Source of the DNA: an uncultured Collinsella sp.
Lineage (GTDB): Bacteria > Actinomycetota > Coriobacteriia > Coriobacteriales > Coriobacteriaceae
DNA: 6,235 nt
Assembly (NCBI GenBank): GCA_900765185.1
Contig: CAAFQT010000128.1
Span: 1-6,235 of the forward strand
Reading direction: 5' to 3'
A program made the position numbers and the translations under genes. Shown here piece after piece: positions 1 through 4,635 of the stretch. The notes under the pieces were generated by a model that ran no database searches, had not been told where the DNA came from, and saw only the letters and a program-made list of their open reading frames with translations. Position 1 is the stretch's first letter. Every line of letters starts with the position of its first letter.

Positions 1-638
1 CGGTAGCCGCGCAGGCGGTCGACAACAGCGGGGTTGTCTTGCGGTCCCAACACGGCGACGATATCTTTGCGCCCGCGTTCCTTCATGGCGAGTGCCGCAA
101 AGTGTCCGCCCTCTTCGTCGTCAGAGTAGACTGTCGAGAACACATCGCGATAGGGGTGGCCCTCGAGCTGGCCGCACAACACGGTGGGTACGCCCAGCTC
201 GCGCAGCACCTCGAGCAGCTCGCTGCCCTTGTAGGGGGAGACGTCGATCACGGCGTCGAACGAGCGGCGCTCAAAGTGCTCGCGTGCGCGGTTGCGCTCA
301 TGCGTAGAAGACGCCTGCAAGATAACGGGCAGATAGGACGACTCCGACAGTTCCTCGGTAATGCCGCTCAAAAACTCGCTATAGGTGGGGTCGCTGAAGA
401 GTTCACTTAGGGGTTCGGTCACGAGCACGGCGATGATTTCCGTGCGCCCGACAGCGAGCGCTCGGCCACGAGCGTTGGGGACAAAATTGACTTCCTTGGC
501 CGCCGCGCGGACGCGCTTTTTGGTTTCCTCGCTAATGCGGGGCGAATCGTTGAGAGCGCGCGATGCCGTGGAGCGCGACACGCCGGCAGCTGCGGCAACC
601 TCGGCAAGCGTAGGTGCGGTGCGAACTGGTTGGGTCAT
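1..638 (-). CDS. ebgR: LacI-family transcriptional repressor, EbgR-like (partial, C-terminus beyond left edge)
   Basis: This is a sugar-responsive DNA-binding repressor that probably controls the divergent galactosidase operon. Reading the minus strand from the ATG at 638-636 gives 212 uninterrupted codons before the window ends. LacI-family proteins are usually about 330-345 residues, so roughly the last third is missing. Residues 10-29 (TLAEVAAAAGVSRSTASRAL) form the LacI-type helix-turn-helix. Residues 30-54 complete the DNA-binding headpiece. Residues 55-62 (NARGRALA) are the hinge helix, with Leu61 in the place of the leucine that wedges into the central CG of LacI-type operators. From Thr66 a periplasmic-binding-protein-like effector domain begins; YSDDEEGG and the GPQDN...RLRGY stretch match the family pattern. 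The start is supported by AGGAG at 648-644, 5 nt upstream. The family is certain. The name ebgR rests on gene order, and the effector is unknown. Confidence 0.9.
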   Translation of the reverse strand, partial: MTQPVRTAPTLAEVAAAAGVSRSTASRALNDSPRISEETKKRVRAAAKEVNFVPNARGRALAVGRTEIIAVLVTEPLSELFSDPTYSEFLSGITEELSESSYLPVILQASSTHERNRAREHFERRSFDAVIDVSPYKGSELLEVLRELGVPTVLCGQLEGHPYRDVFSTVYSDDEEGGHFAALAMKERGRKDIVAVLGPQDNPAVVDRLRGY

Positions 639-699
639 GGCGTCTCCTGGAGAATGCGGTCGATGTTGTCGCTGATACGGGTTGGTGCGGATACAGCTT

Positions 700-728
700 A
701 CTATAGTGCGCCTGAACAGCGTTCATGG
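700..728 (-). promoter_or_regulatory. Possible promoter of the repressor gene
   Basis: On the minus strand a TATAGT hexamer at 705-700 matches the -10 consensus at five of six bases. It would place the start near 693 with a leader of about 55 nt. No good -35 hexamer sits 16-18 bp upstream, so this would need activation or be a weak promoter. TATAGT also reads on the plus strand (702-707) because ACTATAGT is palindromic. The call is tentative. Confidence 0.3.
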
Positions 729-840
729 TATCCGGTGACCGGTGTCGTTTTGCAACCAAGCCACAATCGAATACGTCTCGTGTGGGTGAGATATCAGCGG
801 GCGTGGTGGTTGCCTACGAGCTTAAGAACGATGTCTTGCG

Positions 841-858
841 CTGAGTGTCGATACTCAG
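841..858. promoter_or_regulatory. 18-bp near-perfect palindrome, possible second-regulator site
   Basis: CTGAGT at 841-846 and ACTCAG at 853-858 are exact complements, and the centre GTCGAT is palindromic except for the outer G/T pair, giving CTGAGTgTCGAtACTCAG. The sequence differs from the ACAACCGGTTGCAC operators and occurs once in the window. No T-run follows, so a terminator is unlikely. A binding site for another dimeric regulator is the simplest reading, without direct proof. Confidence 0.4.
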
Positions 859-873
859 GGTGACATAAGTGTC

Positions 874-889
874 CCGGTTGTACAACCGG
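874..889. promoter_or_regulatory. 16-bp perfect palindrome overlapping operator O1
   Basis: CCGGTTGTACAACCGG is fully self-complementary (centre 881/882). Its right half is the left part of O1, so two palindromes with centres 6 bp apart share bases. Its arms are the GGTTG/CAACC half-sites of the operator in inverted order, so it could be an extra half-site that strengthens binding at O1 or an alternative docking register. Confidence 0.45.
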
Positions 890-895
890 TTGCAC
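882..895. promoter_or_regulatory. Operator O1 of the ebgA promoter (LacI type)
   Basis: ACAACCGGTTGCAC, with symmetrical core CAACCGGTTG centred at 887/888. A central CG flanked by an inverted repeat is the standard LacI-family operator form. The identical 14-mer recurs at 927 and 969. O1 lies about 80 bp upstream of the proposed transcription start, where a LacI-family protein would act by looping or cooperative binding with the nearer sites. Confidence 0.75.
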
Positions 896-926
896 CGTTA
901 ATCCGGCGAAATCGACCGTTCGGCGG

Positions 927-940
927 ACAACCGGTTGCAC
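927..940. promoter_or_regulatory. Operator O2 of the ebgA promoter (LacI type)
   Basis: Exact copy of ACAACCGGTTGCAC, centred at 932/933 and 45 bp from O1 centre to centre. Its right end (TTGCAC, 935-940) doubles as the proposed -35 hexamer, so bound repressor would directly block RNA polymerase. Confidence 0.8.
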
Positions 941-964
941 AGTATTTTGCATCGCCCGTAAGAT
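935..964 (+). promoter_or_regulatory. Proposed ebgA-ebgC-transporter operon promoter
   Basis: TTGCAC at 935-940 (three of six matches to TTGACA) and TAAGAT at 959-964 (four of six matches to TATAAT) are separated by 18 bp. The start would fall near 971, inside operator O3, leaving a leader of about 44 nt before the ebgA ATG. The hexamers are modest, but operators lying on the -35 and on the start site make this the most sensible position. Inference from sequence only. Confidence 0.5.
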
Positions 965-968
965 AAGG

Positions 969-982
969 ACAACCGGTTGCAC
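969..982. promoter_or_regulatory. Operator O3 of the ebgA promoter (LacI type)
   Basis: Third exact copy of ACAACCGGTTGCAC, centred at 974/975, 42 bp (four helical turns) from O2 and 32 bp before the ebgA ATG. It covers the predicted transcription start, a classical position for steric repression. Confidence 0.8.
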
Positions 983-1014
983 AAGAATCACTACGATGAC
1001 GAAGGAGCATCACC

Positions 1015-4000
1015 ATGGACGCCATTAACGATTGGGAAAACCAAGCGCTCACCCACAGGAACCGCCTGGCACCCCATGCGTACTTTATGGGTTACGAGAC
1101 CGCCGATCTCGCCGCTACGTACAGCCGCGAGCTGTCGCGCGGGTTTGTCCAGCTGTCCGGCTCGTGGCAGTTCCGCCTCTTTGAGGGGCCTGCTGCCGTC
1201 TCTAACGAGGAGCTTTCCACGTACGAGCCCGAGTGGGATCACGTGGAGGTTCCGCACCTGTGGCAGGTAGACGGTTATGGCAACCTTGCCTACACCGACG
1301 AGGGTTTCCCGTTCCCGGTGGACCAGCCGTTCGTTCCCTCCGACGACCCCACGGGCGTCTACCAGCGCATCGTCAATCTTCCCGCCGTTCCTGCCGGCGC
1401 TCGCGAGATCATTCGCTTTGACGGCATCGAGAGCTATGGCGAGCTGTACGTCAACGGTCAGTTTATCGGCATGACCAAGGGTTCGCGCCTGTCTGCCGAG
1501 TTCGACGTGACCGACGCGCTTGTCGAGGGCGACAACCTGTTTGCGGTCAAGGTTCTGCAGTACAGCGATGGTAGCTATATCGAGGACCAAGACATGTGGT
1601 GGGCATCGGGCATCTTCCGCGATGTGTACCTTATGCAGCGTCCCGCCGCACACCTGGTCGACTTTAGGTTCCGCACGCACCGCGAGGGCGATGCCGCTCT
1701 GATTACGCTCGATACGGTGGCCGAGGGCGCTTCCCGCGTCGTGTTTACGCTCAGCGATGGCGAGAACGTGGTGGCTACGGGCGAGTGCGTCGACGGCCAT
1801 GCCGAGTGCAGCGTGACCGATGCCCACTTCTGGAATCCCGAGGACCCCTTCCTCTATGACCTTACGTTTGAGGTCTACGACGGTGACCAGGTCAGCGAGT
1901 ACGTCCCGCATCGCCAGGGTCTTGCCGAGGTGACGGTCGAGGGCAATCATATCTACCTCAACGGCACTTACTTTAAGATGCATGGCGTCAACCGCCACGA
2001 TCACGACGATCACAAGGGCCGCGCCGTGGGCCTCGATCGCATGCGCCGCGACCTGGAGCTCATGAAGCAGCACAACATCAACGCGGTGCGCACGTCCCAC
2101 TACGCCAACGACCCGCGCTTTTACGAGCTGTGCGACGAATACGGTATCATGCTGGTCGCCGAGACCGATATGGAGAGCCATGGCTTCGAGAATATCGGCA
2201 ATATCGCCCTGGTCACCGACGACCCGGCATGGGAGCCGGCCTACGTCGACCGCATCGAGCGCCTGGTGATGCAGGAGCGCAACCACGCCTGCATCATTAT
2301 GTGGTCGATGGGCAACGAGAGCGGCTATGGCTGCAACATCCGCGCGATGTACGCCAAGGCTCACGAGCTCGATGGTCGTCCGGTCCATTACGAGGAGGAC
2401 CGCAACGCCGATACCGTCGACGTTATCTCCACCATGTACTCCCGTGTGTCGCAGATGAACGACTTTGGTGAGCATCCATTCCCCAAGCCGCGCATCAACT
2501 GCGAGTACGGTCACTCCATGGGCAACGGCCCCGGAGGCCTGTCCGAGTATCAGGAGGTCTTCGATCGCTGGGATTGCATCCAAGGCCAGTTTATCTGGGA
2601 ATGGTGCGACCACGGTTTGGCTGCTGTGACCGAGGACGGCGTTGCCTACGATATGTATGGTGGCGACAACGGCGATTACCCCAACAACAGCAACTTCTGC
2701 ATCGATGGCATGGTGTTCCCTTGGCAGCAGCCGAGCCCGGGCCTCACTGAGTATGGTCAGGTCATCTGCCCGGTTCGCATGGCTTACGACGACGAGGCGG
2801 GCGAGCTGACCGTCACCAACAACCGTTGGTTTACCACCCTTGAGGATGTCTGCCTGTCGGCGGAGACCCTGGTGGACGGCGACGTGGTCTGCCGCAAGAC
2901 GCTCATGCCCGGTGCGGTTGCCCCCGGCGAGTCCGTCCAGCTTCCGCTAGTGATTCACGAGGCCGCGGTAGGCGAGACCCTGCTGACCGTGCGCGCCTAC
3001 ACCATGGCCGCTCACGTCTGGTGCGAGCCGATGTTCCAGTTGGGTGCTAGCCAGTTTGCCATCGCCAACCATCCGGCGCCGGCCATCGCTGCCCCCGCTC
3101 GTCCTGAGCTTACGGTCGAGGAGACCGAGCAGGAGATCCACATTCACTCCCTCAACGGCGAGCTGACCTTCAGCAAGGTCAACGGTACCGTGAGCGAGTG
3201 GAAGGCATCCGGCCGCGACGTCATGGCCTCTGGTCCCCAGGTTGGTTTTTGGCATCCGCTCGTCGACAACCACGCCCAAGAGTATGACTCCCTGTGGAAG
3301 GACAACTTCATCGATGTGATGCAGACGTCTACCCGCAAGGTTACTTGGAAGCAGGACGGCAATGCGGTCGTCGTTACCGTGAGCCAGCGTATTGCTCCTC
3401 CCGTCCGCGCGTTCGGCATGCGCGTCGAGCTCGTCTATACCGTGCTTCCGAGTGGCCGCGTCGACCTCAAGGTTTCCGGCGAGCCCTACGGCGACTATTC
3501 GGACATTATCCCGCGCATCGGCATCTCCTTCGAGGTTCCCGGTTGCGATCGCGCCGTCGAGTGGTATGGCCACGGCCCGGGCGAGAACTATCCGGACTCG
3601 CTGCGCGCCAACCCGGTCGGTCATTACCGCACTACGGTCGACGACATGTTCACGCCCTACGTTATGCCCCAGGACTGCGCCAACCGCGAGGGTACCCGCT
3701 GGGTCGCCCTGCGCTCCAGCCACGGTGACGGTCTGGTCGTGACGCGTCCGAGCGACGCCGCTTCCAATCCGTTCTCGTTCTCCGCATGGCCCTATAGCTG
3801 CGAGGCTATCGATAACGCCAAGCATGTCTACGATCTTGTCAAGGGCGATACGGTCACGGTCAACATCAACGACCAGTTGCTCGGCCTTGGCTCGAACTCT
3901 TGGGGTTCCGAGGTGCTCGATTCCTATCGCACCCGTTTTGAGAGCTTCAGCTTTGAGGTGTCCCTGCGACCGCTGACGTCTGCCGATCTGGCTCAGGCGC

Positions 4001-4023
4001 TGGCACCCATTAAGGAGGCATAA
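1015..4023 (+). CDS. ebgA: β-galactosidase large catalytic subunit EbgA (glycoside hydrolase family 2)
   Basis: This enzyme hydrolyses terminal β-D-galactosyl bonds by the retaining GH2 mechanism, in the cytoplasm (no signal peptide). It has 1002 residues, against about 1030 for E. coli EbgA and 1024 for LacZ. Domains, approximately: jelly-roll 45-207, first Ig-like 210-304, TIM barrel 306-595, second Ig-like 597-690, Bgal_small_N β-sandwich 706-985. The acid/base is Glu435 in WSMGNESGYG, the nucleophile Glu497 in NCEYGHSMGN. Glu387 and His389 (ESHG) match LacZ Mg2+ ligands Glu416/His418, and Trp528 matches Trp568. It resembles EbgA rather than LacZ: the start (WENQALTHRNRLAP), SGYGCNIRAMY, GNGPGGL, and LLGLGSNSWGSEVLDS. 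AAGGAG at 1002-1007, 7 nt upstream, sets the ATG. Asp95 and Trp963 correspond to Asp92 and Trp977, mutated in lactose-evolved E. coli Ebg. The C-terminal tail is shorter than in E. coli. Confidence 0.95.
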   Translation: MDAINDWENQALTHRNRLAPHAYFMGYETADLAATYSRELSRGFVQLSGSWQFRLFEGPAAVSNEELSTYEPEWDHVEVPHLWQVDGYGNLAYTDEGFPFPVDQPFVPSDDPTGVYQRIVNLPAVPAGAREIIRFDGIESYGELYVNGQFIGMTKGSRLSAEFDVTDALVEGDNLFAVKVLQYSDGSYIEDQDMWWASGIFRDVYLMQRPAAHLVDFRFRTHREGDAALITLDTVAEGASRVVFTLSDGENVVATGECVDGHAECSVTDAHFWNPEDPFLYDLTFEVYDGDQVSEYVPHRQGLAEVTVEGNHIYLNGTYFKMHGVNRHDHDDHKGRAVGLDRMRRDLELMKQHNINAVRTSHYANDPRFYELCDEYGIMLVAETDMESHGFENIGNIALVTDDPAWEPAYVDRIERLVMQERNHACIIMWSMGNESGYGCNIRAMYAKAHELDGRPVHYEEDRNADTVDVISTMYSRVSQMNDFGEHPFPKPRINCEYGHSMGNGPGGLSEYQEVFDRWDCIQGQFIWEWCDHGLAAVTEDGVAYDMYGGDNGDYPNNSNFCIDGMVFPWQQPSPGLTEYGQVICPVRMAYDDEAGELTVTNNRWFTTLEDVCLSAETLVDGDVVCRKTLMPGAVAPGESVQLPLVIHEAAVGETLLTVRAYTMAAHVWCEPMFQLGASQFAIANHPAPAIAAPARPELTVEETEQEIHIHSLNGELTFSKVNGTVSEWKASGRDVMASGPQVGFWHPLVDNHAQEYDSLWKDNFIDVMQTSTRKVTWKQDGNAVVVTVSQRIAPPVRAFGMRVELVYTVLPSGRVDLKVSGEPYGDYSDIIPRIGISFEVPGCDRAVEWYGHGPGENYPDSLRANPVGHYRTTVDDMFTPYVMPQDCANREGTRWVALRSSHGDGLVVTRPSDAASNPFSFSAWPYSCEAIDNAKHVYDLVKGDTVTVNINDQLLGLGSNSWGSEVLDSYRTRFESFSFEVSLRPLTSADLAQALAPIKEA
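4012..4018 (+). promoter_or_regulatory. Shine-Dalgarno site of ebgC inside the end of ebgA
   Basis: AAGGAGG lies 8 nt before the ebgC ATG and within the last codons of ebgA (…IKEA). Ribosomes finishing ebgA therefore sit on this site, which suggests coupled translation of the two subunits, as expected for partners of one complex. Confidence 0.85.
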
Positions 4024-4026
4024 GCC

Positions 4027-4482
4027 ATGCATATCTTTAACTCGCGTGCCGATTTCGACGCCCAGATGAAGTCCGTCAAGAAGTGGATGCGTACCGGTCA
4101 GGCACTCGACGGCGTTTCTGAACTGCAGCACGATGTGGCGTACTCTATCGGCGACTCGCTGGTGTATTGGTGGGTGAACGCCCACGAGGCGGCTACTGCC
4201 GATCTGGTCGGTCACCGTCGCTACCATGCCGTGCTCGCCCCGCTCGACGGCAATCTGACCGTTGAGGTGGCTTCCAAGGCAGGCCTCACCTGCACCCGCG
4301 CTTACAGCGATATCGATGATCGCGAGCGCTTTGAGGGGGCGGAGGAGACCGTGACGATTCCCGCCGGCGGCGTTGCCGTCGTCGAGATCGACGAGGCTTA
4401 CCGTGTTATCGCCGAGGCTTCGGATCCCCGCGTCGTGGTACTGCACGTGACGGTCGAAGGTTATTCCTTCCCCAACAAGTAG
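4027..4482 (+). CDS. ebgC: β-galactosidase small subunit EbgC (YhcH/YjgK/YiaL family)
   Basis: This is the accessory subunit of the Ebg enzyme. In E. coli EbgC associates with EbgA and is needed for full activity. The product has 151 residues, about the E. coli length, and aligns along its whole length by eye: KKW near 18-20, IGDSLVY at 41-47, GHRRY at 62-66, a DxxDRExxxG segment at 95-104, EAYR at 123-126, and a VVLHVTVEGYSF-type ending followed by PNK. The fold is a cupin-like β-sandwich (YhcH/DUF386). It starts 3 nt after the ebgA stop with a coupled Shine-Dalgarno site, so the subunits are co-expressed. Oddity: E. coli EbgC has an acidic residue and a histidine just after GHRRY and a histidine before EAYR. 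Here they appear as Ala68, Leu70 and Asp122, so a metal site in that pocket may be lost. No signal peptide or membrane segment is seen. Confidence 0.93.
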   Translation: MHIFNSRADFDAQMKSVKKWMRTGQALDGVSELQHDVAYSIGDSLVYWWVNAHEAATADLVGHRRYHAVLAPLDGNLTVEVASKAGLTCTRAYSDIDDRERFEGAEETVTIPAGGVAVVEIDEAYRVIAEASDPRVVVLHVTVEGYSFPNK

Positions 4483-4513
4483 TATTCGTCCGTTTGGACG
4501 TTTGCTTCGCGCC

Positions 4514-4561
4514 GTTAAGGGGGATGGCTTTGTTGACTCCCTTTTCCCCATTCCCCTTAGC
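4514..4561 (+). other. Long mRNA hairpin downstream of ebgC
   Basis: Bases 4514-4527 pair with 4548-4561 over 14 positions, including two G·U wobbles (4515/4560 and 4523/4552), around a 20-nt pyrimidine-rich loop. The arms are rich in G-runs and C-runs. No T-run follows, so it is not a standard intrinsic terminator. A 3'-end protector for the ebgAC part of the message is possible. Confidence 0.45.
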
Positions 4562-4568
4562 AGGTGCG

Positions 4569-4603
4569 CCGTCCGCGATTGCACTTGCAGCTCGGACGGT
4601 TTT
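4569..4603 (+). terminator. Weak intrinsic terminator or attenuator before the transporter gene
   Basis: CCGTCCG (4569-4575) pairs exactly with CGGACGG (4593-4599), with a 17-nt loop, followed by only four T (4600-4603) and then GG. The GC-rich stem fits a terminator, while the large loop and short T-run make it weak. Partial read-through into the transporter gene seems more likely than full termination. Confidence 0.35.
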
Positions 4604-4626
4604 GGATGACATTTAATAGATGATTG

Positions 4627-4632
4627 GGAGGG
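4627..4632 (+). promoter_or_regulatory. Shine-Dalgarno site deciding the transporter start
   Basis: GGAGGG lies 3 nt before the ATG at 4636. An in-frame TTG at 4624 would add four residues (MGGL), but those codons are the Shine-Dalgarno sequence itself, and nothing similar precedes the TTG. The ATG at 4636 is therefore preferred, although the spacing is short. Confidence 0.7.
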
Positions 4633-4635
4633 CTT

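Larger units (their letters stand above)
639..1014. other. Divergent intergenic regulatory region between repressor and ebgA
   Basis: This 376-bp stretch holds no convincing gene: the short open frames crossing it lack a Shine-Dalgarno site and have no recognisable protein pattern. The ebgA-proximal part (841-982) is dense in inverted repeats, listed separately. The repressor-proximal part (639-840) has only weak signals: TATAGT near 700-707, a GTTC-type inverted repeat TGAAC-AGC-GTTCA at 713-725, and CCGGT-G-ACCGG at 732-742, whose ACCGGT core (738-743) echoes the operator core. I see no structured RNA or riboswitch here. Confidence 0.7.
4483..4635 (+). other. Structured intercistronic region between ebgC and the transporter gene
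   Basis: This 153-bp gap has no gene but several inverted repeats in the mRNA sense: CGTCC-gttt-GGACG at 4487-4500, a long stem 4514-4527/4548-4561, and a GC-rich stem 4569-4575/4593-4599 followed by TTTT. The first and third share the CGTCCG/CGGACG sequence, so 4487-4492 can also pair with 4593-4598 and 4496-4500 with 4570-4574. This could be an attenuator, a processing site that gives different mRNA levels of enzyme and transporter, or simply stabilising structure. Confidence 0.5.

Noticed and set aside
39..410. Plus-strand open frame of 123 codons opposite the repressor
   Set aside because: The minus strand encodes an unmistakable LacI-family protein over the same bases; this frame has no domain pattern or Shine-Dalgarno support.
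713..725. TGAAC-AGC-GTTCA as a LexA/SOS box
   Set aside because: The Gram-positive LexA site has GAAC and GTTC separated by four bases; here the spacer is three, so the geometry is wrong.
882..982. The three ACAACCGGTTGCAC repeats as a CRISPR array or attachment sites
   Set aside because: The units are only 14 bp, internally palindromic around a central CG and placed on a promoter beside a LacI-type gene; operator sites explain them fully.
991..2613. Long open frame of 540 codons on the minus strand opposite ebgA
   Set aside because: It lies wholly antisense to a clearly conserved GH2 gene, has no recognisable protein pattern and repeats valine/alanine/aspartate-rich strings typical of the reverse complement of GC-rich codons. 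The lack of stops follows from ebgA codon bias.
1015..4023. Annotation of the large gene as lacZ
   Set aside because: The catalytic features are shared, but the N-terminus, the SGYGCNIRAMY and GNGPGGL motifs, the C-terminal signature and the adjacent ebgC all fit EbgA better.
2947..4584. Long open frame of 545 codons on the minus strand opposite ebgA, ebgC and the gap
   Set aside because: Same reason: it crosses two genuine genes and the intercistronic region in antisense, with biased composition and no domain pattern.
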